DNA of 64,000 bases, taken from Piliocolobus tephrosceles (taxonomy: Eukaryota; Chordata; Mammalia; Primates; Cercopithecidae). The notes under the pieces were generated by a model. It did not search any database. It worked only from the letters and a program-made list of their open reading frames with translations, and was not told where the DNA came from. The stretch lies in the NCBI RefSeq assembly GCF_002776525.5, contig NC_045434.1:110154199-110218198 (forward strand), in the 5' to 3' direction. Of this stretch, positions 47,721 to 59,479 are shown in pieces. Each line of letters starts with the position of its first letter. The stretch's first letter is position 1. Both the position numbers and the translations under genes were made by a program.

Positions 47721-47799
47721 AGAAACTGAAGGCAGCAGCCTTTGGCCAACAACCAGCAAGAAACACAGGCCCTCAGTCCAACTGCGGCAAAGAACTGAA

Positions 47800-48494
47800 T
47801 CCCTCCAATAATAAAAGAGCTTGAAATTGGCTCCTTCTCTAGTTGAGCCTTCAGATGAGACAGTAGCCCTGACCAACACCTTGAGTGCAGCCTTGTAAAT
47901 GACTCTATAGCAGAGGACCTGACTAAGCTGTGCCTAGATTCCTAACTGACATTTGTTATTTTTAACTGCTAAATTTATGGTTATTTTTCATGCAGAAATA
48001 TGTGGTTATTTGCTATGCAGAAAATAATACATTTTTCCTCCCTGAAAGCTTTGTTTTTTTTTCGTTTTGATATTCTAGTTTTAATTTCTTAAGGCATTTT
48101 TTTTTCTTATTTCTCTTACTTGGTACCTTAGGACACGCTTTAACTGACATCTTTCTGTTTTCTTTAATTCTGGGAAAAAGAGCTTTCAGATTTAAAAAAT
48201 ATTTGTTTTAATTTCTGTCCTTCTGCAATCCTATTTTCCAGATATTGAAACTTCTACTTTTATATCACACAAATTTTAACTTTTATTTTTATATTTGCTC
48301 TCTTTTTATCCTTTCCTACTGCTTTCCAGCATTTTCTTTACTCTCTTCTATCAGTTTCCTAATTCTTTATTCAGCTGCATGCATTCAACTATTTATCTCA
48401 TCTAGTGTGCTTATTTTGGTTCATATTTGGTTTCAATCTCATGCCCCAAATATGTTCATTTTTTTTCTGATTTTCACTGATATACAGAAGTATA
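47800..48494. other. Diverged repeats, AT-rich, no gene
   Basis: 47840-47950 has wording of a medium-reiterated element (GACCAACACCTTGAGTGCAG, CTGTGCCTAGATTCCTAACT). 48050-48490 is T-rich and may be an old antisense L1 5' portion. Confidence 0.35.
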
Positions 48495-48990
48495 TCTGTG
48501 GGGGATATGTTTCAAGACTCCCAGTGAATGCTTAAAACCATGAATAGTACCAGACTGAATATATGCTACATATTTTTTCTTATACATACATACCTATAAT
48601 AAAGTTTAATTTATAATTTAGGCATAGTAAGAGATTAATAACAACTAATAATAAAAATAGAACAACATGCTAGCATCACTACTCATGTACTTTGGGCCAT
48701 TTTTAAGTAAATAAGGGTTACTTGAACATAAACATTGTGATACCATGACAGTGGATCTGAAAACCAACATAGCACCTAAGTAACTAACAGGTGGGGATAT
48801 GCTAGAGAAAGGGATGACTCACACCCTGGTGGGCAAAAAAGGACAGCTCAAGATTTCATCATGCTACCCAGAATGGCACACAAGTTAATACTTGTGAATT
48901 TCTGGAATTTTCATGTAATATTTTGGAACTATGGTTGACCACGGGTAAGTGAAACCACAAAAAACAAAACTGGATAAGCAGGGTCTAATG
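48495..48990 (+). mobile_element. Tigger/MER2-like non-autonomous DNA transposon
   Basis: Ends are inverted-repeat-like: TCTGTGGGGGATATGTTTCAAGAC near the left and TGGATAAGCAGGGTCTAATG on the right, with GGTTGACCACGGGTAAGTGAAACC near the right end, typical of pogo/Tigger-derived elements. About 500 bp. Confidence 0.72.
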
Positions 48991-49129
48991 TAGTTTTCTA
49001 TTACTTTAATTTTACATGTAACTTGATTGTACGTTTAACATTTTTGATCTGTTTTTGTAATGCTAATTTAGTAACAGGTCATTTCATTTCTAAATATGTC
49101 TTTAAACGAGTATTTATTAACTGAATTGC

Positions 49130-49290
49130 GAGGTGATGCGCACGAGTAGTCCCAGCTACTCGGGAGGCTGAAGCAGGAGAATCGCTTGAACCTGATAGGC
49201 GAAGGTTGCAGTGAACTGAGATCACGCCACTGCACTCCAGCCTGGGTGACACAGCAAGACTCTGTCTCAACAACAACCACCACCACAAAA
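49130..49290 (+). repeat. Alu right-arm fragment, sense
   Basis: Starts within the dimer (AGTAGTCCCAGCTACTCGGG) and ends GACTCTGTCTCAACAACAACC; left arm missing. Confidence 0.9.
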
Positions 49291-49965
49291 AAAACCAAGA
49301 AAAGAAAGAAAGATATTTAAGCCTCAGTCTGCATTTCCCAATGAATTTAGAAGAAAACGTGTACGTCCCAAGGAATTCAAAGAAGCACTGCTGATCATAC
49401 CAGTTACCTTCCACTCCAGAAGGCAGTTTCCATGGTTAGAGTTATATTTAAATTGTAGTGCAAGACCTGACTGATAAAAGTCAAGTTACCTATTTATAAT
49501 GTACCATCCAGGGCAGTTTTGTGGGAAGGATGGAGTAGTGACTTCCCAACTTTGGCTGGTAATACTGCATCTATTTTCATCAGTGCCTTACCTTAGCATT
49601 TGTTTCTCCTGCCTTGACTTTATCCTGTTTATACCAGGAGCTTGGCTATTGCTACAGGTTTATTTTCAAAGGACAATTAATGATCATACCTGTTACAACG
49701 AAAAATTCAAATAATTTCCTCCACCCTCTGCTGCCCATGCTGGTCCTTGGCTTTAGCCTGTAACAATCTATACACTCACATACCAGTTCTGAAAATTTCC
49801 TACAGATCGGAATTTTCACAGCTGCTTTGTGTGTGTGTGTGTGTGTGTGGTGGTTGTTGCTGTTAATTCCTAAAAATCTAAACTTCCTTTTTTTTTTTTT
49901 TTTTTATTTATCTGGGTGTCAGCAGTCTGTACTAGTTCAACATCTTGATTAGAATCAAGGATTTT
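49291..49965. other. Non-repeat spacer with (GT)n and T run
   Basis: (GT)n at 49829-49848, a T run at 49889-49905; otherwise no repeat or gene seen. Confidence 0.5.
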
Positions 49966-50303
49966 GGCTGGGCACAGTGGCTCAAAAGTGCCTGTAATCC
50001 CAGCAGTTGCCTGTAATCCTTGGCAGGCAGGCAGATTGAGGTCAGGAGTTACACACCAACCTAGCCAACATGGTGAAACCCTGTCTCTACTAAAAATACA
50101 AAAAATGAGCCAGGCATGGTAGTGTGCGCCTGTAATCCCAGCTACTCAGGAGACTGAGGCACGAGAATCGTTTGAATCCAGGAGGCGGAGGTTGCAGTGA
50201 GCTGAAATCATACCACTGCACTCCAGCCTGGCATGACAGACTGAGACCCTGTCTAAAAAGAAAAAAAAAAAAAAAAAAAGAAAGAAAGAAAAAAGGAAAA
50301 GAA
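49966..50303 (+). repeat. Alu, sense, with internal small duplication and GA-rich tail
   Basis: From GGCTGGGCACAGTGGCTCAA. Near 49988-50018 the CCTGTAATCC phrase occurs twice (GTGCCTGTAATCCCAGCAGTTGCCTGTAATCC region). Tail is GAAAGAAAGAAAAAAGG-patterned; the flanking AGAATCAAGGATTTTG at 49951 and 50300 is the target duplication. Confidence 0.92.
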
Positions 50304-50440
50304 TCAAGGATTTTGATCCTTATCATAAAAGCAATGGGGAAACTGATTTTTTTTTTTAATGCAGTGAGATGACACTATCAGATTTGTTTCCATATGGTAT
50401 CTCTGGCTGCAGCATTTAGAGGAATACAAGAGTGGATATG

Positions 50441-50720
50441 AGGCCCATGCCTGTAATCCCAGCACTTTGGGAGGCTGAGGCGGGTGGATCACGAGGTCAG
50501 GAGATCAAGACCATCCTGGTTAACATGGTGAAACCCTGCCTCTAATAAAAATACAAAAAATTAGCCTGTGTGGTGGCGGGCACCTGTAGTCCCAGCTACT
50601 CGGGAGGCTGAGGCAGGAGAATAGCTTGAACCTGGTAGGCAGAGCTTGCAGTCAGCTGAGATTGCACCACTGCACTCCAGCCTGGGCGACAGCAAGACTC
50701 CCTCTAAAAAAAAAAAAAAA
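50441..50720 (+). repeat. AluY/S-like, sense, short 5' truncation
   Basis: Starts at CCCATGCCTGTAATCCCAGC and runs to a short A tail. A GTGGATAT(A/G)(A/G)GG direct repeat at 50432 and 50721 marks the target duplication. Confidence 0.92.
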
Positions 50721-51880
50721 GTGGATATAAGGATATCAGATAAAGCTTCACTAGAGTAAGTAAGCTTGCTCTATAGTAGTAGTAATAGAAATATAAAGCA
50801 GACTTGTAAGATAGGTAGAAGATAAAATCTGCAAAAGTTGGTGAATTATATATTTTGGAATAAAAAGAGGAAAGTGTTAAGGATGACACTGGAATTTTGG
50901 CAACTTTAATAGAAGGAAGTTTTTTCTTTCTTTCTTTCTAGAGATAGTACTGATAAAAGAAAATGTGTAGTGCGGGGAAGAGAAGCAAGTCAGAAATGTG
51001 GTTTTGAACACGTTTCATTTGAAGGGGCTTTTAACATAGCAAAAAGGATATCTCAACAATTCACTTGAACATCCAGGTATAGATCTCAGAGAAATCAGAA
51101 CTGTGAACATAAATTTATGAGTCACACAGCAGCATAATGCAGTAATAAAGTATATGGTGTGTTCAGCCAGACAACCTGGATTTGGAGCCTGGCTCCATCA
51201 CTCACAACCTCTATGACCTCTAAAAACTTGTTCACCCTCTCTGAGCATCCGTTTCTTCATCTGCATATAATCATTCTTTTATTAGTTGTTAGGAGTAAAT
51301 TAATTTTGTAAAACACTTAAATCAGTGCCAAGGACACATATGTGTTTAGTGGTAAAATAATGGGTGGATGTGGTAATTCAAGCCAGGAGTATGAATAAAA
51401 CCACTAATTGAGACAAGACAGTTTGAAAACATTAAGAGAATCAGTGATCAAGATGTAAGGAACTCCCTTGAAAAGGGAGAGATCTTCAAAAGAGATTGAG
51501 AAGCTGTAGACAAAAAAGTAGGAGCAAAACCAGGAAAGTATATTGCCAATGGCGTCAAGATGAGGGAATAATTAATAGTGCTGAGAGGAAAAATTTTGAA
51601 ATAGTGTGAGATAAAGAGCATCAACTGCAATGGATAGCTGAATAAATGACTGAATGAATACAATGGATGTTCTGATGCAACTCCAAGATCTCCCTTCAGA
51701 AAGGAAGGTCTATGACAATAAGTGATAGTTTCGATGAACGTGGGCTGGAGGAAAGCGTTAGGTAAGTCTAGAGGCAAAGCTTCAGGAAAGAGGAGTAAAT
51801 GGGAAACCTTCAGAGAACCAGCAACAAAAATCGCTGGCCACAGGCAGGCGTTTGAAGTTTTCTCAGGCCACAAGTGTATG
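50721..51880. other. Mostly unique upstream sequence of LRIF1
   Basis: Contains a MIR (51145-51340) and a short CTTT tract at 50920-50940. 51400-51720 resembles an old repeat but is not assigned. A 205-codon open frame lies on the minus strand (52065-51448); see findings. Confidence 0.5.
51145..51340 (+). repeat. MIR SINE, sense
   Basis: GACAACCTGGATTTGGAGCC, CCTCTCTGAGCATCCGTTTC and TTCATCTG form the MIR core with its usual spacing. Confidence 0.82.
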
Positions 51881-53040
51881 ATTCCAAAAAAGCCCGCCGA
51901 TGTCTTTTGCACCGACGGGAGAGCAAAACAAACCAGCCGCGAGCACAAAAGCGGAAAATTTAAGATTGACCCCGGAAACATTTTATTTTGCGTAGGTGTC
52001 CGGAGAGCTTTCTTTTGCGTTTGTTCCTTGATCCGGAAGAAAAGATAGCAAATATCACTTGCCATTGGATTGAATCATAAGGGTTGGGCTTTAGCGAGCC
52101 AGTCACCTTGGCAAACGGACGTGACGACCCCGGAAGACGCCCGACCGAGCTTTTCTCCAGCTATCCGCTTCAGTGGGCGGGGCAGCAGAGCCAGTCTGAC
52201 GCAGTCTTCAGCACTGACCAGGCCCCGTTGGGGGCGGTGCCACCAAGGCCACGCCCCTTGCGCCTGCTCCGGCGGGGTCTGGCGCGTTGTCGTAGGCTCT
52301 GGGGGCGGAGACTCACGCCGATTCTCTCTGAGCGTAGCGCTGTGAGGACGCAGTCCACCGCCAGGAGCCTTCCGGTTTCTGGGTGGCTGCGCGACCTCGC
52401 TCCGGAGCTTGGGGATACACCCTCCGGAGAGCCCGGTGTCGCTCTCCGTTAAGGTCGAACCTCTCACAGTTGCTGCGGGCAACTGCTGCCCAACATTCCC
52501 TCGCTTTGGTTCTCGCCCCATTGAGAAACTCGGCCCCACGCTTCCCACTTTCCTGGCTGAGGTGTCCCCTTTCTCCCCACTAAAATGTCAAATAACCTAC
52601 GGAGGGTCTTCCTGAAACCCGCAGAGGAAAATTCAGGCAGCGCCTCGCGTTGGTAAGTACCGGTTTCGAATCCTCCCCACGCCTGCCCCCCTGTCCGTCT
52701 TTGGGATGTGGAGTCGGCCGTCGTTTCCGGACGCTGTGTAGTTTGAGAGGAGTTGGAGCCCGCAGAGTGCGCCACTCAGGCGGGAAGCGCTCGTCACCGG
52801 GGCGCTTAAAGCCCATAGAGCGCCTTCCTCTGGGAAATGTAAAACCTCTTTTAGAGGCAGACACAGCCCCTCCCGGGCTCCGCGGGACTCCAGCGTCTCA
52901 AGTTTAATAGGCGGACTGAGTAGATCTCCACGGGAGATGAAAACCAAGATGGCCGACGCTCTTATGTGACTCAAACCTTCTGGAAGATTCTCACGCACAC
53001 GCAGAAACGCGGCAGTCAGCGCGGATTAGCAAGTGCAGCC
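51880..53040 (+). promoter_or_regulatory. LRIF1: LRIF1 CpG-island promoter
   Basis: The only CpG-dense, GC-rich stretch in the window, spanning the LRIF1 first exon. It is TATA-less. Visible candidate sites are ETS motifs CCGGAAG at 52033 and 52130, a TGACG half-CRE near 52122, an inverted CCAAT (ATTGG) at 52064, GC boxes at 52175 (GGGCGGGG), 52231 and 52301, and a YY1-type CAAGATGGCC at 52945 just inside intron 1. Such a layout fits a broadly expressed housekeeping-type gene. The transcription start cannot be fixed from sequence; it probably lies between about 52150 and 52400. No ATG occurs between about 52340 and the LRIF1 start codon. Confidence 0.88.
52585..52652 (+). CDS. LRIF1: LRIF1 coding exon 1 (codons 1-22 and two bases of 23)
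   Basis: LRIF1 is a nuclear protein that binds HP1 and SMCHD1 on heterochromatin, including the inactive X and D4Z4 repeats, and was first found as a retinoic acid receptor partner. The start ATG at 52585 is followed by MSNNLRRVFLKPAEENSG, which I recognise as the LRIF1 N-terminus. A purine at -3 (AAAATGT) gives a fair initiation context. The exon ends TTG|GTAAGTAC at 52652/52653, a strong donor, leaving phase 2: TG here plus T from exon 2 makes Cys23. The exon sits inside a CpG island. In the human gene, as I recall, the N-terminus differs at one residue near 19 (Asn rather than Ser), consistent with a non-human primate. Confidence 0.93.
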
Positions 53041-53559
53041 CTGGTGGCGCTGGACCTTCAGTGAAAATAGTTACATTTTAATGGTGAGACAGAAAGGGTG
53101 TGTGATTGAAGAAAAATGGCTTTAGAACAAGGAGATTGAATATTTAAAATTTCAAGTAATAGCTTTATGTGAAGAGAGAGAAGTAAGAATGGAGAAATCC
53201 TCGTGTAAAGTCAATCCTTTTGAACAGCGTTTTTGAAGTGGATTGTAATGAAGTGCCATTTCATTGGCTATTTATATTTGGCATGAGGAGAGTCCAGTAT
53301 TTCTAAGGAAGGTATTCTTGTAAAGTTAGAAAATAGATGATCAGTAACTTAGTTTTTTTTTTGTTTTGTTTTTTTAATTGTATTAAGAGGAAATGAATCG
53401 GAAACAGAATGTTAGCTAAAGCAGAATGTTTTCACTTGTACTCTCACATGGTTAGTAGATTAAGTGATAAGGAAAAAATAGGGTCTGGAGACTCTAATAA
53501 GAAAATGAAGAACTAAGATGCAAAACTCGCGGAAAAGCATTTTCGTTTGAAGAAAATCA

Positions 53560-53740
53560 GGCTACCTGGGATTAATCTCAACTTTGCTGGTTAGCATTTG
53601 TGAGGCCAGGTACCTGTTTCCAGTCTGTAAATAATAGCACTTAGAAATATTTTAAAGATTAGGAGAATGAAATAATGTAAAATACCTCATGTAGGAAAAT
53701 AGTAAAGCACAATATAAATGTTAGCTGTTACTATTATAAG
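53560..53740 (+). repeat. MIR SINE, sense
   Basis: TACCTGGGATTAATCTCAAC, GAGGCCAGGTACCTGTTTCC, AGTCTGTAAATAATAGCA and GTAAAGCACAATATAAATGT follow the MIR order. Confidence 0.75.
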
Positions 53741-53977
53741 CATACAACTTTAATTCTGCACAGATTTTAGCCCAGGAAGTAGTTTTGTTTAATTACAGAC
53801 AAATAGAAAACTTGATTGCAATAAAGACCGAAAGTAATGTTTGTTTCTTGAAAGCAGTATTATAAAAGGAAATGGTCACTAATAGTAATGAGCCAAAATT
53901 CTATTGAAGAACTGTCAAGAAAGAACCATTGTATTTCAAATCATAGAGAGCCATTTTGGTATACTTGTGTGTTTTTT

Positions 53978-53979
53978 TC

Positions 53980-54005
<26 letters not shown>
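53978..54005. repeat. Poly(T) run
   Basis: T-rich run of about 28 bases, not attached to a recognisable Alu or L1. Confidence 0.9.
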
Positions 54006-54010
<5 letters not shown>

Positions 54011-54198
54011 GTGGTGGAAATTTGGGGGAAGGGGCAGAGTGCGCCCTGTGTAGAGATTAAAAAGTAGAATTACTTTTTAATGATTAATTTCTGCTGCCTT
54101 ATTTTAGTACCCGAATAATGATCCCTGACTTAGCTTAATTTATAGAAAATTTGTTTTTCGATTGCATTTTTAAATATAAAAAGCAAGATAAACAACTT

Positions 54199-54218
54199 TG
54201 TGTGTGTGTGTGTGTGTA
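54199..54218. repeat. (TG)n microsatellite
   Basis: Ten TG units. Confidence 0.93.
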
Positions 54219-54849
54219 CCCTTAACTCTGTTATCCAATTTCTAATCCTTTTGGGGATTTGGAGATTTTAAAATTACAATTACATTCATAAGTCATTTTG
54301 AGTTCATTAACTCATTGATTTATACGTTGTTTTTATTATCTTTGAATGTATTTATTTAAATCATTGAGGTTTTACATCATATATTTGGGACATTTACCAG
54401 ATGACTTTCAGAAGCTTCGACATTTACTTTGGTTAATAGTTGCATATTTGATTCCATTCTGTTTTGTAAGAAACAAAACATCCAAATGTAATTTTGTAAA
54501 TAATGTTAACATCAGCCCTTTTAGTTTATTGGAAGCTTAGTTTTCTTACTTTTCTGGTAACATGTTTGATGGTACTAAGTATTTTTATAACTTAAGTGAC
54601 TATGATTTTCTTCTTATTTGTAGCTTAATTTTTTCCTAAGTTACCGCTTTCTAAAAATTTTTCAGTAGCATAATACAAAATTGTATATGGTTATGTATTG
54701 TTTGAAGTATCTCTAATTCATCAGAGCATAAAATGTAAACCCCAAATTTAATCTTAGAGTACAAAGGAAAAATCTGGAAGATATTTGTGATACTATGCAT
54801 TTAATTTATGTTGATTTGGGTTTTATTGTCAAAGAACAAAGTAGGAGTC

Positions 54850-54935
54850 CGAATGCTATAGTGGAAAGAACCTTTTAAGTCATAGAGACTTGGGTTCATA
54901 TCCTAGCTTACCACTTATTATCAATACAGTCTAAA
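54850..54935 (+). repeat. MIR fragment
   Basis: AGTCATAGAGACTTGGGTTC followed by CCTAGCTTACCACTTATTA, the MIR core entry. Confidence 0.55.
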
Positions 54936-55259
54936 CATTTGATGACAAAACATTCATTTAGTACCTACTATGTATGTGGTAGACTGTGCTAGATGGGAAG
55001 ACTGATTAAATAAAAGGATATGGGCTGTTTCCAGGGAAGACCTTACAGTCATGGTGGAGGAGGAGGAATGATAGAGTTGATGTTGATGTAGTAAAGGAAG
55101 AGAGTAGAGGAAGGGAGTTGAAGGAAAGATTGCAAGAACAGCTGAGTTGGGAAACATAAGTATCAGCCATTCAGTTAAAGATGAATGCAGGATATACGTA
55201 TGCAGAGAACTGGTAAATAAAGGACCTGTGTGGTTTATGACTGATACTTGTTGCTTAAT

Positions 55260-55780
55260 TCTGTACAAGTAGGATAGATAGATAGCTCTTAAGGGTTCTG
55301 TTTGCCCTGCTAAGGAAATTAGACTTCATCTATTGGAAATTGTTCAGAGTATTTTAAGAAAAAGACTGACATAGGTGTGCATTTTAGATAACTCTTGGCA
55401 GTGTGGATTTGAGGGTGAGTGATCTACATATAAGGATCCTATTTCAGTTGTCTTTTCAGAAATTCTGAGGGCCTGAACTAGCTGATGCAGTACCATAGGG
55501 GTTGAATTCAAAGAAATATAGAAGGGAAAATAGACTGACTTTGTTAATGAATTGGCAGGAAGAAAGGCGGATCAGTTATGATGCCGGTTTTCTGGATGGA
55601 TATTGGTAAATAAACTGAGATGAGGCACACATCAAGAAAGCAGTCAGATATTTGGATATGAAACTCAGGCTGAGTCAGAGCTGAGACTAGAGATTTGGGA
55701 AGCATCACGTTAGAGGTACTATAATGAAAGCCTGTGGTTATATATCCTACAATAATAAGAATTAAGACATCATGTGATTG
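55260..55780. other. Old interspersed repeat, family not named
   Basis: GTTTGCCCTGCTAAGGAAATTAGACTTCATC ... TTTTAAGAAAAAGACTGACATA matches a mammal-wide repeat that also seems represented at 60800-61440 and 62230-62570. I cannot name it safely. Confidence 0.4.
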
Positions 55781-56089
55781 GCCATTGGCAGCTGTCTTCC
55801 CATAAATGGAGAGCTAAACTTAAGTGTTCTCAGCAGGGGGTTTGGTTTGATTGGAGTGATGATGCTTCATTGTCAGTTCAGTATGCATTTTGTTGTACAG
55901 TGTTTTATTATCTTTTGTGATTTGAGTGTGTCTGTGTATGTGTGTGTGAGGGAGAGACAGACACATACTATACAGTCTAAATGAAATCTGTCATTAATCT
56001 CTCAGTTTATACATTTGAATTTTTTGGACCCTGTTATCATGGGGGTATGCTAAAGTAAATACAGAAAGTAGATAAGCTTTCTCAAGGGG

Positions 56090-56230
56090 AGTGTGTAATT
56101 CTAAGTAAGTTATTAAATATTTCTAAATCTCCATTTTCTCAAGTGTAAAATGGGAATGGCAGTTCATAACTTGCTTGACTGTTTATTAGGATTAGAGTTA
56201 GTAACAACTGTTATATCTATCATGTATGCA
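56090..56230 (+). repeat. MIR fragment
   Basis: AAATCTCCATTTTCTCAAGTG then TAAAATGGGAATGGCAGTTC is the MIR 3' core. Confidence 0.65.
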
Positions 56231-56416
56231 ATACATGGTACATATTATTGGATAGATAACTATGTTATGTACTTACATATGTTATGTTCTATATGTACAT
56301 AATATTATGTCATAGTAAGATGGAAAAGGATTTCCTAGCAGTTGAAAAAAACGTATTTTGTAAAAAAATATATAAAATGTTCCTCAGCCTTCAACATTTT
56401 TTATTAGTCTATTTCT

Positions 56417-56733
56417 TTTTCTTTTTTTTCTTTTTTCTTTTTTTTTTTTTTGAGACAGAGTCTCACTCTGTCGCCCAGGCTGGAGTGCAGTGGCGCGATC
56501 TCGGCTCACTGCAAGTTCCGCCTCCCAGGTTCCCACCATTCTCCTGCCTCAGCCTCCCGAGTAGCTGGGACTACAGGCTCCCGCCACCTCGCCCGGCTAG
56601 TTTTTTGTATTTTTTAGTAGAGACGGGGTTTCACCGTGTTAGCCAGGATGGTCTTGATCTCCTCACCTCGTGATCCACCCGTCGCGGCCTCCCAAAGTGC
56701 TGGGATTACAGGCTTGAGCCACCGTGCCCGGCC
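56417..56733 (-). repeat. AluYRa-type (Old World monkey) Alu, antisense
   Basis: Contains CACCTCGCCCGGCTAGTTTT, CCCGTCGCGGCCTCCCAAAG and ACAGGCTTGAGCCACCGTG, cercopithecoid-lineage diagnostic bases. Perfect 15-bp duplication TATTAGTCTATTTCT at 56402-56416 and 56734-56748. In LRIF1 intron 1, antisense to the gene. Confidence 0.95.
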
Positions 56734-56852
56734 TATTAGTCTATTTCTAATATGTGAATGCCTCATATCAATACTAGAATAGTAAAAAATGTCAGAAGTT
56801 ATATAACATTACCAGTATGTTTAATGTGCCTTTTTATTAAATTTCTCATTAC

Positions 56853-57149
56853 CTTTTTTTTTTTTTTTTTGAGATGGAGTCTTGTTCTGTTGCCAGACTG
56901 GAGTGCAGTGGTGCAATCTGGGCTCACTGCAACCTCCACCTCCCAGGTTCAAGTGATTCTCCTGCCTCAGCCTCCCAACTACCTGGGACTACAGGCATGT
57001 GCCACCACACCCAGCTAATTTTTGTATTTTTAGTAGAGATGGGGTTTCACCATGTTGGCCAGGATGGTCTCGATCTCTAGACCTCGTGATCTGCCCACCT
57101 CGGCCTCCCAAGTTTCTGAGATTGCAGGCATGAGCCACTACACCCCGCC
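56853..57149 (-). repeat. AluS-like, antisense
   Basis: Complete, with an 18-base T run. Flanks AAATTTCTCATTAC (56839-56852) and AAATTTCTCGTTAC (57150-57163) are a 14-bp duplication with one change. Only about 105 bases from the preceding Alu in the same orientation. Confidence 0.94.
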
Positions 57150-58299
57150 AAATTTCTCGTTACATTTTTAAAAGACCTTACCTTACCTTATTCTCAGAGA
57201 CCAATTGCATATTTTAATGGAAGATAACTATTATGTTCCCAGGCAGTTATTTCATTTACTACTCCTAGTAAGCTTTATTTTCCCCTATTTAACAAATGAA
57301 GAAACAGATTCAAAGAGGATAAGTAAATTTTCTAGTCAACTTGTAATTATAAGAACCAGAATTAGAAGCCCGTAATCTTTCTAATATGTTCCTCTTTTCT
57401 CTTTTAAACTGTTAAACTGTATTATTTTTCAAATGAGTTTCTCAGTTTGAACACCAGCTGGTTTAAAGTAATTACCTTAAAGTAATTAGGTGACCAAACT
57501 AGAAAATGGGATGCAGAATCTGGTTCTACTTTTAGTTCTGACATTAATCTGCAGAATATGATCTTTCAGAAAACAGAATCTTCGTAGGGTTTTAATTATT
57601 TAATCTCTTCAATGGAAGGCTCTTAGATATGAAAAACTGTATATTGATAGAAGGAGTACATATTTCATCATGAGTTATTACTTCTTAGCATTCTGCATTT
57701 CAGATTAATTTTTAGAACTCATTACATTTTGTTGCCAAGAAATCATGGACTTTTTAAAAAATTATAGCGCATAGGATTCAATTCAGCTAACATTATTGTG
57801 TGCAACTTCCAGTTTCTGGATTAGATGTAGAGTATATTGATATGAATAGTATAATCTACCCTACAGGAATTTATGGTCTGTGGTAGATTATGTGAATCTC
57901 ACTGATAACACTGACATGTAAGAAGCTTAATTTTTCTTCCTTTTTTTTAATCTTTTGGAGGAGAAATAGAGGAAAAGAGAGGGAAAAATGTAGTGATCAG
58001 ATTGGAAAATAGCTCATACGATATAGTTTTTTTATAAAGCAGAAATATAGAGGTCATATAAAATACTGTGCTTGGTATTGGAAGGATAATTGCAAAATAA
58101 ATTATAAAGCCTCTCACCTTAAGGAGTTTCAGTCTTATTGAATGAAACAATACTTTACTCATTTTTTAAAATTAGCTAATAGATTAAAGTCAATAAAGAA
58201 AGCATTATGTAATTTCCAACATTAGCGGCACGAATGGGAGTGCATTCGGAATTCCAAGTTGGAAAAAATTAAACTGGAGTGACTGGCAGATATTTTATG

Positions 58300-59470
58300 A
58301 AAAAGGTAGAATTGGAAACTAATTTTATATTGTTGGAGAAGAAAAATAATAATACTTTGAGTAAATAATGTAATGTACATGGCATATTTCAGAATAGCAA
58401 AGAGATCTCTCTGGTAAGAGAGATTTCACATTGAGAAGTTGTGGGTGGTATTGTTGTAGAGATTGGTTGGAGCTAGATTGTAGATGATTTTTGTGTCCAG
58501 CTGAATTGGCAATGATGAATACTAAAACTTTGAACAGGAGATAACAGGATGAAAACAATTTTAATCTACCAGAGGTACATAATATTCAATAGTGGCTGCA
58601 ATCAGAAAAACTAAACATCAGCAAAATACTGTAGGGATGAGAATGATGAGTGCTAGACACATCTGATGAGGATCTCATGTAGATGGTGGAAGTCACAATG
58701 ATGAAGAAAGAAGAGATGGATGAAATGAGTTAAAAAGAAAACCTTATAGACTTGATGATTCAGTATGCATCTATTAAATGTTTACCTTTTGTAAGCACAT
58801 GTGCAAAGTTCTGTGGATGAATTTAAATAAAAATGATGATAAAGACAAATCAGCAATGACTAGGTGATTTAAAACCTATATGATGTGAAAAATACTGGTG
58901 CTGCCACATGATTGAATGGTAGGAGAGACTACTAGTTTTCAATAGAGTTATTTTGACTTCCTGGGTTTAAAGTGATGGTATTAAAATGTTTGGTAAGACA
59001 TTGCAAATACAGAACTGATGTCAAGTCCAGTAGGGGACAGGAATAAAAGGATATAACTATGGGAGTCATTATTCCAAAGAAGATAGTTGAAAATAGTTGA
59101 AGCCGTGAGAATTGTTGCAGTCTTTAAGGAAGAATGTCTTGAAGGAGAAAAACAGGATCAAGAATTGTACTTTGTGGTTTGTGGAATAGTTACAGGAGAA
59201 TGCTTAGAATGCAGAAAATGAGTAAGGGAGCAGTAAGAAAGTCAACAGAAACAGAAATTGTACACAGTGGAAACCATGATAGGAAAGAGGATCAATATAG
59301 AGGGATAATTAGTTGCAACAGAGAGTACCTAGGGAATGAAGATAAAGACATATTTAACTGTGAGAACATTTGTGGTAATCTTTGAGAATGAAGTTTTAGT
59401 AGAATAATAGGAAAGAAAATAGACTACAGAAGAAAGTAGGCTTCAAAATAACTTTCTGGCATATCACTTA
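58300..59470. other. Diverged, purine-rich intron sequence
   Basis: Phrases such as GAGATTGGTTGGAGCTAGATTGTAGATG and GAACAGGAGATAACAGGATG suggest an old interspersed repeat. No gene or conserved frame seen. Confidence 0.35.
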
Positions 59471-59479
59471 ATTACGGCT

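Noticed and set aside
52075..52548. 157-codon minus-strand open frame and several plus-strand frames in the CpG island
   Set aside because: GC-rich DNA has few stops. The frames overlap the LRIF1 5'UTR/exon 1 and show no domain or recognisable similarity.
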